From: Nostoc sp. CHAB 5834 | Lineage (GTDB): Bacteria; Cyanobacteriota; Cyanobacteriia; Cyanobacteriales; Nostocaceae | NCBI GenBank assembly: GCA_020829485.1 | Contig: JAIVFU010000143.1 | Location: 1-14,583, forward strand | Direction of reading: 5' to 3' | Length of the DNA stretch: 14,583 bases | In this document: piece by piece, positions 1 to 7,489 of the stretch | Layout: each line of letters begins with the position of its first letter | How positions within the stretch are numbered: the stretch's first letter is position 1 | Position numbers and translations under genes: made by a program | The notes under the pieces: model-generated | Seen by the model: only the letters and a program-made list of their open reading frames with translations | Databases searched by the model: none | Told to the model about the DNA's origin: nothing

Positions 1-2
1 AA

Positions 3-107
3 ATGCTTCCCGAAATGCCTGAGCCTATTTTATTAACCCAGATTTTTGCCAAGCTTACTTCTTTAGGGCGTATTCATCCCGTTTCTACAGGCATTGAACC
101 CTCGTAA
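3..107 (+). CDS. Possible C-terminal tail of an unidentified protein (partial, enters from the left)
   Basis: This frame is open from the left edge of the window to a TAA at 105-107 and gives 34 residues ending in HPVSTGIEPS. It also contains two ATG codons (3 and 15), so it could equally be a chance short frame. The tail carries no recognisable domain, and its composition is compatible with the end of a soluble protein. I cannot identify it. The stretch between this stop and the repeat element at 284 holds one HIP1 octamer (180-187) and nothing else I can recognise. Confidence 0.3.
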   Translation: MLPEMPEPILLTQIFAKLTSLGRIHPVSTGIEPS

Positions 108-283
108 ATTGGCTAAGGTATTGTTAAGTAGTTTTAATTTTTACTAAGCATACTCATAGGTAAAGGATAAATAGTCATTGCGATCGCATCATCTCATAAA
201 GTAGGGACGTTAATTGCCCTTCAGTAACAGAGCCAAAGTTTTTCCGGCTTTAGTCAGAATTCAAAATTGTTGGAAAATCAAAC

Positions 284-382
284 CCACACCAACTTTGATA
301 GGTAAATAAGTTCGTAGTCAGGACTTTAGTCCTTGTTTTAAGCACTAAGGTGCTTAAAACATACCAGGCAAAGTTGGTGTGG
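284..382. repeat. Nested inverted-repeat element (outer 14-bp arms enclosing two hairpins)
   Basis: The outer arms CCACACCAACTTTG (284-297) and CAAAGTTGGTGTGG (369-382) are perfect reverse complements. Between them lie two further perfect hairpins: AGGACT/AGTCCT (320-333, 2-nt loop) and an 11-bp stem GTTTTAAGCAC/GTGCTTAAAAC (335-360, 4-nt loop). The element ends 7 bp from the stop codon of the minus-strand FG-GAP gene, so its RNA form could act as that gene's 3' structure. There is no clear U-run, so a classical terminator is not supported. It resembles the small non-coding foldback repeats (MITE-like or IS200/605-end-like) common in Nostocales. Confidence 0.75.
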
Positions 383-389
383 TGGACTA

Positions 390-2261
390 TTAGACAATAC
401 TCAAATTAGCTTGGATAATAATATCGTTAAAATCTTTGTCACCCCCACCAGCTAAATCCTCAAAGCCAAAGGTGTTATTCCCTAACAGGCGGATATGATC
501 TACCTTGTCAGCGTTAGCACCCAAGAATGAGAAGTAAACTGCTGGATTATTATTGGGATTGCTATCTAAAATGGCATCTGGCCTGCCATCGATGATAATG
601 AATGGTGCAAAGATGGAACCAGGCTCGAAAGTGCCAGTAGAAGTTGCCGTACCTTGGTTGCTCACCGATAAACCAATTCCTGCAACGCGCTGACTCACTG
701 CGGCTTGGGCATAACCAGCTTGCCCAACAAGAATATCTGCCTTACCATCGCCATTAGTGTCAATACCACCATTCTCATCAGCTACTTTATAGAATCCAAC
801 AAAATTGTTGAATGCAGCTTCTCGGTTGACAACAAAATTAGCTGTCACCTGTTGTTTAACATCCCGTAAATCAATCAATTCTCCTTCTGGCTGACCTTGT
901 AAATCTGTACCCAAAGGTAATGGCTCATTTGTCGGCTGAATTGTTACTACCAGATTCTGAAAGTCATTAGTGCTATTACCAGAACTATCTTTCCAAGCTA
1001 AGGAGAATGCATTGTTATCTAAACTTGTAATCTGTTGGTTTGAGGGGTCAGAAAACAGTACCTCAGTGATTGGTGTGATATTACTTAGCACATTTTCCGT
1101 TGTACTGTTTTTGACTAAATAAAATCTCAGGTTAGTATCAGATGGAAACTCTAATAACCTATTTGCACTACTGTTGCTAAACCCATTGGGTGCATTAGCA
1201 ATAGCTGAAAGAATCACCTCTCCTCGTTCTAAAGCTTTTTGGGCGTAACCTGTTTCGCCCGGAGCAATACCATCAATTTCGCCTGTAGCATCATCAACAG
1301 TATATACACCGAATTCGTTCACCAGCCTAGAATTGCTGCCTGCGATAGTGACATTGAGTGTAGCTGTACCATTGCCACCTTTAATATTAAAAACATCATC
1401 ACTAGTGTTTGTCAGTTGTGGAGCTTGTGGAGTACCAAAGATGACATAACTCTGCCCAGCACCAGAGGCAGCACCTGGCGCACCAACAAGCAAGTCATCA
1501 GCACCATCGCCGTTGATATCCCCAGCAGCGCTAACTGAAATACCTGAAAAGTCATTGCCATTAATACCGTTGATGGCAAAGCCCTTACTAGAGTCAAGGT
1601 TGGAGAGGTCTAAACTGGACTCAAAGCCGTTCTTGCGACCAAAGACCACGTAGCTCTGCCCTGCACTCGAAGCGGCACTGGGTGCGCCGAGAATCAGGTC
1701 ATCGATGCCATCATCGTTGACATCCCCAGCAGCGCTGACTGAGTAGCCTGAGTTGTCTGAGATGCCATCTGTGTTAACGCCATTAATGCCGTTAATGGTA
1801 AAGCCGTTGCTACCGTCAAGACTAGACAGGTCGAAACTAGCATTAAAGCCGTTACTCCTGCCAAACACCACATAGCTCTGTCCGGCACCAGAAGCCGCAC
1901 CCGGTGCGCCAATAATTAGGTCGTCAATGCTGTCGCCGTTGATGTCTCCGGCACTGCTAACTGAGTTGGCAAAAAAGTCACTGGCATTGCCGTTGATGGC
2001 AAAGCCGTTGCTGCCATTAAGGCTAGACAGGTCGAAACTAGCACTGAAGCCGCTAGTGTTGCCAAACACTACGTAACTCTGCCCTGTCCCAGGTGCGCCA
2101 ATAATTAGGTCGTTGATGTCGTCACCGTTGATGTCCCCAGCATTGCTAACTGATGTGCCATTCGAGTCAGTGCTATTGCTATTGATGGTAAAGCCGTTGC
2201 TACCGTTGAGGCTAGACAGGTCAAGGCTGGCATTAAAGCCGTTACTGCTGCCAAACACCAC
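390..2261 (-). CDS. FG-GAP repeat (integrin-alpha-like) protein with C-terminal DUF4114-like modules, probably 5'-truncated
   Basis: This encodes 623 residues from a GTG start. Residues 1-280 are four tandem units of roughly 65-75 residues, each with a VVFG strand, an NGF segment, a Ca-binding-like loop such as DINGDGADDLLVGAP, and GQSY. This is the FG-GAP beta-propeller signature. Residues 300-623 hold two related segments (FGVYTVDDATGEIDG and FVGFYKVADENGG, each followed by GYAQ). They finish with FGFEDLAGGGDKDFNDIII, typical of DUF4114. Such proteins are usually large calcium-binding surface or secreted proteins; the ligand is unknown. No signal peptide is present. The start is unsatisfactory: the same frame continues 45 codons upstream with another repeat unit and no ATG or GTG. 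The real N-terminus therefore seems lost, and the GTG is only the first usable start. The gene lies divergent from the T4SS cluster. Confidence 0.75.
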   Translation of the reverse strand: MVFGSSNGFNASLDLSSLNGSNGFTINSNSTDSNGTSVSNAGDINGDDINDLIIGAPGTGQSYVVFGNTSGFSASFDLSSLNGSNGFAINGNASDFFANSVSSAGDINGDSIDDLIIGAPGAASGAGQSYVVFGRSNGFNASFDLSSLDGSNGFTINGINGVNTDGISDNSGYSVSAAGDVNDDGIDDLILGAPSAASSAGQSYVVFGRKNGFESSLDLSNLDSSKGFAINGINGNDFSGISVSAAGDINGDGADDLLVGAPGAASGAGQSYVIFGTPQAPQLTNTSDDVFNIKGGNGTATLNVTIAGSNSRLVNEFGVYTVDDATGEIDGIAPGETGYAQKALERGEVILSAIANAPNGFSNSSANRLLEFPSDTNLRFYLVKNSTTENVLSNITPITEVLFSDPSNQQITSLDNNAFSLAWKDSSGNSTNDFQNLVVTIQPTNEPLPLGTDLQGQPEGELIDLRDVKQQVTANFVVNREAAFNNFVGFYKVADENGGIDTNGDGKADILVGQAGYAQAAVSQRVAGIGLSVSNQGTATSTGTFEPGSIFAPFIIIDGRPDAILDSNPNNNPAVYFSFLGANADKVDHIRLLGNNTFGFEDLAGGGDKDFNDIIIQANLSIV

Positions 2262-2396
2262 GTAGCTTTGTCCTGCACCTGGTGCGCCAAGAATTAAGTC
2301 ATCAATGCTGTCACCGTTGATGTCCCCAGCACTGCTGACTGATGTGCCTGAGGAGTCTGATGGTGAGCCATCCTGATTAACGCCATTAATGCCGTC
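2262..2396 (-). pseudogene. Upstream in-frame remnant of the FG-GAP gene (decapitated repeat unit)
   Basis: Read on the minus strand, these 45 codons are stop-free and continue directly into the gene at 390-2261. They encode GINGVNQDGSPS followed by SVSSAGDINGDSIDDLILGAP and GAGQSY, a clear FG-GAP unit that starts in mid-repeat. The frame is closed by TAA at 2397-2399. One codon further upstream is an in-frame ATG (2403-2405), so the order on the minus strand is ATG-TCA-TAA-repeat. The gene has either lost its 5' part at this junction or carries a nonsense codon right after a start. The repeat homology stops at this point. Confidence 0.7.
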
Positions 2397-2524
2397 TTAT
2401 GACATGATTGTTTGCTAGTTAAAAACTCTACATTTTTTATAAAGTAAGTTTGTATAAATAAACATTCAGTGGCTTTAGTATAAGAAAATGGTTGCTAGTA
2501 CAGCACGGCCTTAATAAAACTTTC

Positions 2525-2566
2525 ATTAAAAATCAATGAAATGCTTACGCTGCATTGATTTTTAAT
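2525..2566. repeat. 14-bp perfect hairpin, possible bidirectional terminator
   Basis: ATTAAAAATCAATG (2525-2538) is the reverse complement of CATTGATTTTTAAT (2553-2566), with a 14-nt loop. Each strand carries a T-run in the 3' arm. A stem of this kind can stop transcription in either direction. The low GC content of the stem makes termination uncertain, and no gene ends nearby to need it. Confidence 0.6.
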
Positions 2567-2946
2567 TTTGCCTTGCGGTACTACGTACTATGAATTATGT
2601 CTCAATTCCCATTCTCAGTCTCTATGTTTCTTTTTCAAAAGCCATGCTGAAGCTTACCGACTTACTTATTTAGTATGGCAATTTTACCTGAATCACGAAA
2701 ATCACTTTCTTTAATATAGATGCACAAAGTTTGGCACAAGCTGCCGCTAAGTTGCTAAGTAAAGAAAGTCATGATTTTACGAATCTTTTAGGATTGCTAT
2801 AGGTAATAGCTGTTAAGTTTTGCCAACGAGATAAACAATAGAGTGTTAAGGTAAAGCCAAAATCATGATTACATTATCAAATGATTAAGAAACTTAAATA
2901 TAATATTCCTTGAATTTACTGGAATTTAGAGGTGTTTTAAAAATGG

Positions 2947-2985
2947 TTTTTGTGGCGTTATTTATTAATGTCGCCACAGAAAAAT
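2947..2985. repeat. Stem-loop with TGTGGCG/CGCCACA core
   Basis: TGTGGCG (2951-2957) pairs with CGCCACA (2972-2978). The stem extends outward through a T-run on the left and an A-run on the right, with one extra G. The T-run lies before rather than after the stem on both strands, so this is not a rho-independent terminator. The function is unknown. Confidence 0.5.
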
Positions 2986-3240
2986 CTGAAATTTTTGCTT
3001 TTAGTAGCCTTACGAAAGATGTGGCTTTTACTTGCACTATATTTAGTGTTTTTTGTCAATGCGTAATAACCCTTTAATGTGAACGTTTGTACTATAAAAT
3101 GAATACTGAAATTAAATACATGCAGATGGTAATGTTAACATAATCAATCTCTAAAATTATTTTCAAAGGGCTTTGCAGATGGGATACTTTAGCTACAACG
3201 CTGTGAACTCCCCCAAAATTGTAGCAATTAATGTAGTATA

Positions 3241-3266
3241 TTTTGTAAGGATAAGACCTTACAAAA
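3241..3266. repeat. 10-bp perfect inverted repeat
   Basis: TTTTGTAAGG (3241-3250) and CCTTACAAAA (3257-3266) are perfect reverse complements with a 6-nt loop. The short plus-strand frame covering this stretch is therefore unlikely to be coding. It could be an operator or a small-RNA hairpin; the sequence does not decide. Confidence 0.5.
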
Positions 3267-3551
3267 CGGTAGCTTGGAGTAATAAAATGTTTACTATAGA
3301 ACTTGTAACTATGCTCCCAAGCATTGTCTCGCGTTTCTACCGGATTTACCAACCTCTAATTGAGGCAACGCTGGCATAGAAATATCTGTAGGAGGGCTGT
3401 AGCAGTTCTGGTTTAAAGCTAGAAACCTAGTTTCTCAAACCATCCATATTTTCCTTTTAAACCAAAATTAATATTTAGTTGACTTAAATGAATAATATTT
3501 TGTATCCAACGTAACATTTTCCTGCCAACTTCATAAGTTTATGAAAAATAA

Positions 3552-3570
3552 ATGTTAAATCATGTTAAAT
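3552..3570 (+). promoter_or_regulatory. Two tandem ATGTTAAAT boxes, one helical turn apart, upstream of the T4SS cluster
   Basis: ATGTTAAAT occurs at 3552-3560 and again at 3562-3570, a 10-bp period that would put both copies on the same face of the helix. They lie about 60 bp upstream of the first T4SS start codon, a normal place for a regulator's binding site. The surrounding DNA is AT-rich, so chance is possible. The assignment is positional only. Confidence 0.25.
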
Positions 3571-3632
3571 TGATTTAAGTATTGTAAATTTTTAGACAAT
3601 AAACACTCAAGTACACTATAGGAAAATTAGCA

Positions 3633-4235
3633 ATGTCTAGACAAAGTTCTCACGAGAGAAACTTTTTCAAAGCTTTAACTGGTAGCGCACTCAAAGGATC
3701 TCATAAGTTAAGACTGGGATTGAAATCTAGCTTGATTATTCTGGTTGAATCTGTACCCTTTTTGATTGCTTGTGCTGTACTTGTAAGCGTTATCAGCCTA
3801 AAAAGTCCTATCCTGCTTTTTTGTTTACTAGTTGGTAGTTTAATTGCAGTTATCATCCAGCAAATCGGGCAGCAGGTGAATTTACCAAGGCGATCGCTAA
3901 TAATATTACAAATTTTAGCAGCAGCCGTAATTTTGAGTTTGTATTGGTTAGACTGGTTTGCAGCCCCCGCACAAGCACAGTTTTTTGGAGAAGCTGAAAG
4001 GTTTTTCAAAAGAAACTTAGGTGGTGCAGATGGAGAGACAGCAATAAGTTTGATATTTAATGTGTTACGGGCGATTTACTTACTCTATATTGCAATTTCT
4101 CTAGTTGGTGTGATTAACGCAGTGCGTAAGGATGAGGATTGGCAAAGTATTGCCAGAACTCCCCTATTAGTGGTTGTTGCTGTTACCATTGCTGATGTAC
4201 TCACACGCTTTGTAATTGGCCCACAAGTGCAGTAA
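3633..4235 (+). CDS. VirB2/TrbC-like T4SS pilin precursor with long membrane leader
   Basis: Predicted to be the major pilin subunit of the conjugation-type T4SS, 200 residues. The last 85 residues look like a VirB2 pilin. After a signal-peptidase-like APAQAQ site (111-116) there is a short polar stretch, FFGEAERFFKRNLGG, then two membrane helices (about 137-160 and 167-190) joined by the charged loop NAVRKDEDWQ. The first 115 residues hold three more hydrophobic segments (31-56, 58-79, 87-109). That is much longer than the leader of about 47 residues in Agrobacterium VirB2. Mature pilins of this family insert in the inner membrane before being extracted into the pilus. The gene starts the plus-strand cluster. 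The ATG at 3633 is preceded by an AGGA about 10 nt upstream, and the next gene follows after 19 bp. The assignment rests on topology, cleavage site and gene order rather than sequence identity. Confidence 0.6.
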   Translation: MSRQSSHERNFFKALTGSALKGSHKLRLGLKSSLIILVESVPFLIACAVLVSVISLKSPILLFCLLVGSLIAVIIQQIGQQVNLPRRSLIILQILAAAVILSLYWLDWFAAPAQAQFFGEAERFFKRNLGGADGETAISLIFNVLRAIYLLYIAISLVGVINAVRKDEDWQSIARTPLLVVVAVTIADVLTRFVIGPQVQ

Positions 4236-4254
4236 ATAATTTTAGATATTTCAA

Positions 4255-4626
4255 ATGTCTCAAGAGCGGGAACAAGATTTTCGTCCAGTCAATCAGGTTC
4301 TAGGAAGCCAACCTTCATTAGGGCCAATCCCTGCCGATCAAATTCTTCCTTGGACGGTAATTGCCTTAGCCTCCTACTTTATTGTCAACGGAGTTTTTGG
4401 TGGTATTTTCCAAGAAGAGTTTCAAAAGTGGTTGTGGACAATACTAATGACTGGTTGGGGAATAGGAACTTGGTGGATTTTGACTGGTGGTAGGAGTTGG
4501 AGTTTTTTAAGTAAATTTATAGGCGTTCCCGCTTGGACAAGAGGCTTTGCTCGTTATCAAAGCTTATTGGAAGTTAACAATGAAGCAAAAAATCGGAAAA
4601 CAAAGCGTCAGCGTCGCCGGAAATGA
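4255..4626 (+). CDS. VirB3/TrbD-like small inner-membrane protein
   Basis: A 123-residue protein placed immediately before the VirB4 ATPase, the usual position of virB3. It has a polar N-terminus (1-28), two hydrophobic segments (about 32-51, PWTVIALASYFIVNGVF, and 58-77, KWLWTILMTGWGIGTWWIL), and a strongly basic tail ending KNRKTKRQRRRK. VirB3 proteins are about 100 residues with one or two helices near the N-terminus and dock VirB4 at the inner membrane. The 3' end overlaps the VirB4 start by 47 bp, which suggests coupled translation and a fixed ratio. No Shine-Dalgarno is visible before ATG 4255. No family motif is firm enough to name it beyond context. Confidence 0.55.
   Translation: MSQEREQDFRPVNQVLGSQPSLGPIPADQILPWTVIALASYFIVNGVFGGIFQEEFQKWLWTILMTGWGIGTWWILTGGRSWSFLSKFIGVPAWTRGFARYQSLLEVNNEAKNRKTKRQRRRK
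4569..4573 (+). promoter_or_regulatory. Ribosome binding site (GGAAG) that sets the VirB4 start
   Basis: GGAAG lies 6 nt before ATG 4580, inside the end of the VirB3-like gene. It favours this ATG over the in-frame TTG at 4547, which would add 11 residues with no ribosome binding site. Confidence 0.5.
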
Positions 4627-7327
4627 AGGTAGATTAACACCATTTGAAGATGCCTTGCACTTGGCGACAATGCTACGTGTCGCAATTAATGGCCGTGATA
4701 TTGGCGCTTACCTTTTGACAAAAGGCACTCAAAGAGATCGGTTTTGCTTTGTTTTTGGTTTTGACTGTAAGGGAATTCATACCACCTTAAGAGCCGAACA
4801 AATCGATACACTCTTTAATAACATTGAAGCCGGATTGAAAGACATTCCTAGCGGTGAAAGAATGACACTGCATTTGGGATCTTTTAGTTCCGACAAAGAG
4901 CGTCAAAAAGAATTAGTATCGCTAATTAGAAATGCGCCATCACGAGATATCAAATATTTGTTGATGGCAGAAAGAGCCAGAGTCAAAGAATTGACTATTT
5001 CTGGGGTTCGTAAGCCTAAATTCTTACGAATTTATGTCACTTACACCATTGAATCCAACTCCAGAAATGCAGATGATTGGATAGAGAAGCTTTTAGTTAG
5101 AGCGGAATCATGGTGGTTAAAATTTAAAGGGGATCTCTCAGAAGTAGAAAACCAGCGTATTGAAACGCTGATAACAAATGCTTACAAGCAAGGTTTTCTA
5201 CGCTGGGAGCAAATTTTATCTAACCAAATGGGATTGGATGTCAAACCTTTGAAAGCTAATGAACTCTGGGAGGGCATCTGGAAAAGGTTTAATGATACGC
5301 AGCCAATACCGATTCCCCAGTTGATGACTTTAGATGATCAAGGACTACACGAGCAAGTTAATTCAGATTTAGCTAGTACTAAATTGCTTCTAGACAATAT
5401 CCACGGCACAACTTTGCTGATGGACTCTAGTGTACCTTGTGCCGATCGCCGTTGGGTTAATGTTAACAATCGTTATATTGGCGCACTGTCATTTCTGGAA
5501 AAACCCGGAGGTTGGGTAAATAAATCTGCTCAACTGAGATATTTATGGGAACTGTTAGCCAGAGAAACAGTAGTAGATACAGAAATTTTTTGTGAGTTGA
5601 CTGCGGCAAATCCAGCAATGGTGAAAACTACTTTGCAACGAGTCTTGAAGCAGTCAAACATGACAACAATCATGGCTCAAGAAAAAAGTAAAACTATTGA
5701 TGTCAACGCCCAATTAAAGTTGAAGAAATCGGTAGCAGCACAAGAACAATTATTTGAAGGTGCAGTCCCGATTTACACGAGTATCGTTATTTTGGTACAT
5801 CGTCAAACTGTCGATAAATTAGATGAGGCAACAAGATATATTGAAAACTGTTTTCAACGTCCAGCAAAATTAATTAGAGAAAGTGAGTACGCCTGGAAAA
5901 TTTGGCTGCAAACTCTCCCAATAGTTTGGGAAGGTTTGTTAGCTACACCTTTCAATCGTCGCCAGCTATATTTAACCAGTGAAGTTCCCGGATTAATGCC
6001 TTTAGTTTTAACTAAGCAGGGTGATAAACAAGGCTTTGAGTTGATTGCTGAAGAAGGCGGAACACCGGTACATTTAGATTTGTTTAATCAGCACAAAAAT
6101 TTAGCTTTGTTTGCGACAACTCGTGCTGGTAAATCGGTGTTGGTATCAGGGATTTTAACTCAGGCTTTGGCACATGGTATTCCGGTTGTAGCGTTAGATT
6201 TCCCTAAACCTGATGGGACATCTACTTTCACTGACTATACAGAGTTTATGGGGGCTAATGGAGCGTACTTTGATATCTCCAAACAATCGAATAACTTATT
6301 TGAACAGCCAGATTTACGATCGCTAGATCCAGAACAACAGCGCGATCGCTTTAACGATTATACCGCCTTCCTAGAATCAGCTTTAATGACAATGGTTTTA
6401 GGATCATCCACTGAAAGTCAAATTTTATCACAAACGGTGCGATCGCTCCTCAACTTAGCATTAGAAGCCTTCTTTGCTGATGAGGGCATACAAGAGCGAT
6501 ATCGACAGGCGATGGCGGGAGGATTTGGCACTCAGGCTTGGCAGAAAACCCCTACCTTAAAAGATTTTCTGTTTTTCTGTTCATCAGAACACTTGCAGCT
6601 AAGTACTTTAACTGGCAGAGTAGAAGATGCTCTTAGTCAAATTCAGCTGCGCTTGCGGTTTTGGCTTTCTAGCCGGGTGGGACAAGCCATTTCTGCACCA
6701 TCTAGCTTTCCTACCGATGCACAACTATTAGTTTTTGCTCTCAGAAACCTATCAGATAGTGAAGATGCAGCCGTACTATCTCTGAGTGCCTATTCAGCAG
6801 CATTACGACGCGCATTAGGTAGTCCAGCTTCTATATTCTTCATTGACGAAGCACCAATTCTATTTGAATTCGAGCAAATATCTGACTTAGTTGGCAGAGT
6901 TTGTGCAAACGGCGCTAAAGCCGGTATAAGAGTCATCTTATCAGGACAAGATCCTGATACAATTGCCAAATCTAAAGCTGCATCTAAGATTTTGCAGAAC
7001 TTGACAACACGATTGATTGGACGCATTCAGCCGGTTGCAGTCGATAGTTTTGCAGATATCTTAAAGTATCCCCGCCACATTATTGCTCGTAATGCCTCAG
7101 AAAGCTTCTTTCCCCGCAAAGAAGGCGTTTATAGCCAATGGCTCTTAGATGATAACGGTATTTATACATTCTGTCGTTATTATCCAGGTTACGAACAATT
7201 GGCAGCAGTTGCTAATAACCCTGCTGAACAAACTGCACGTAGTAAAATGATGCAAGTTCATAGCGATAAATATGAAGCAATTTCTGCATTTGCACGTCAG
7301 TTAGTGGCTACTCTGCGTAGTAGTTAA
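4580..7327 (+). CDS. virB4: VirB4/TrbE family T4SS ATPase
   Basis: The motor ATPase of the secretion channel, acting on the cytoplasmic face of the inner membrane in pilus assembly and substrate transport. From ATG 4580 it has 915 residues, within the usual 800-900 range or slightly over. An N-terminal CagE/TrbE/VirB-type region (about 1-430) is followed by a RecA-like domain. Visible motifs are Walker A ATTRAGKS (512-519), Walker B SIFFIDEAP with D756 and E757, and ILSGQDPD with Q790 as the motif III glutamine. The canonical first glycine of the P-loop (GxxxxGKS) is alanine here, while the lysine and serine are kept. VirB4 is the most conserved T4SS component and is the anchor for calling the cluster. 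No stop or frameshift is seen. The gene after it is separated by 162 bp of mostly repeat DNA. Confidence 0.92.
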   Translation: MKQKIGKQSVSVAGNEGRLTPFEDALHLATMLRVAINGRDIGAYLLTKGTQRDRFCFVFGFDCKGIHTTLRAEQIDTLFNNIEAGLKDIPSGERMTLHLGSFSSDKERQKELVSLIRNAPSRDIKYLLMAERARVKELTISGVRKPKFLRIYVTYTIESNSRNADDWIEKLLVRAESWWLKFKGDLSEVENQRIETLITNAYKQGFLRWEQILSNQMGLDVKPLKANELWEGIWKRFNDTQPIPIPQLMTLDDQGLHEQVNSDLASTKLLLDNIHGTTLLMDSSVPCADRRWVNVNNRYIGALSFLEKPGGWVNKSAQLRYLWELLARETVVDTEIFCELTAANPAMVKTTLQRVLKQSNMTTIMAQEKSKTIDVNAQLKLKKSVAAQEQLFEGAVPIYTSIVILVHRQTVDKLDEATRYIENCFQRPAKLIRESEYAWKIWLQTLPIVWEGLLATPFNRRQLYLTSEVPGLMPLVLTKQGDKQGFELIAEEGGTPVHLDLFNQHKNLALFATTRAGKSVLVSGILTQALAHGIPVVALDFPKPDGTSTFTDYTEFMGANGAYFDISKQSNNLFEQPDLRSLDPEQQRDRFNDYTAFLESALMTMVLGSSTESQILSQTVRSLLNLALEAFFADEGIQERYRQAMAGGFGTQAWQKTPTLKDFLFFCSSEHLQLSTLTGRVEDALSQIQLRLRFWLSSRVGQAISAPSSFPTDAQLLVFALRNLSDSEDAAVLSLSAYSAALRRALGSPASIFFIDEAPILFEFEQISDLVGRVCANGAKAGIRVILSGQDPDTIAKSKAASKILQNLTTRLIGRIQPVAVDSFADILKYPRHIIARNASESFFPRKEGVYSQWLLDDNGIYTFCRYYPGYEQLAAVANNPAEQTARSKMMQVHSDKYEAISAFARQLVATLRSS

Positions 7328-7378
7328 TCGGGTTCTGTGAGCAGTTAACAGTGATTCAAAAAGTTATATAGTAACTCC

Positions 7379-7437
7379 TATTTAATTTTTGAAAAAACTC
7401 CGTATAACTCAAAAAAGCCGATTCCCTACTCCCTGCC
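7379..7437 (+). repeat. Half copy of the heptamer foldback element
   Basis: This segment closely matches 10802-10860, the right arm of the foldback between the two VirB8-like genes. Shared blocks run TATTT...TTTTGAAAAA...CTC.GTA.AA.TCAAAAA.GCC..ATTCCCTACTCCCT. It ends in two CCCT-type heptamers and lacks the matching left arm. It fills much of the gap between the VirB4 and VirB5-like genes. Confidence 0.7.
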
Positions 7438-7489
7438 TTGTTATAAATCATAGTTAAAAAGCTAAATTACCTTTTTTAGGCACAAATGT

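Larger units (their letters stand above)
2397..3632. other. Gene-poor intergenic region between the divergent FG-GAP and T4SS genes
   Basis: About 1.2 kb of AT-rich DNA with no protein I can recognise. Short frames at 3092-3352 (minus) and 3179-3379 (plus) overlap each other and a perfect hairpin and have no recognisable domain. The region holds three sizeable inverted repeats, described separately. A pair of complementary 10-mers, TCATGATTTT near 2768 and AAAATCATGA near 2862, lies about 90 bp apart. The promoter of the T4SS cluster presumably lies in the last 200 bp, but no convincing -35/-10 pair stands out. TATAGG near 3617 would give an almost leaderless transcript. Confidence 0.6.

Noticed and set aside
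1239..1538. Plus-strand frame antisense to the FG-GAP gene
   Set aside because: It is a by-product of repetitive codons in the minus-strand gene and has no domain of its own. The minus-strand product has clear FG-GAP and DUF4114 motifs.
284..2399. CRISPR array suggested by regularly spaced repeated blocks in the FG-GAP gene
   Set aside because: The units are about 200 bp, vary in sequence, stay in frame and encode FG-GAP motifs. There are no short identical repeats with unique spacers.
3179..3379. Short plus-strand frame ending in RIYQPLIEATLA, with an AAGGG before the ATG
   Set aside because: It runs through a perfect 10-bp inverted repeat, overlaps an opposite-strand frame of similar length, and shows no domain or signal. 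It is not supported as a gene, though a tiny real peptide cannot be excluded.
7328..7489. Terminator after virB4 (AGTTA/TAACT hairpin near 7361-7375)
   Set aside because: The stem is only 5 bp, AT-rich and has no T-run after it. The following genes continue the same system.
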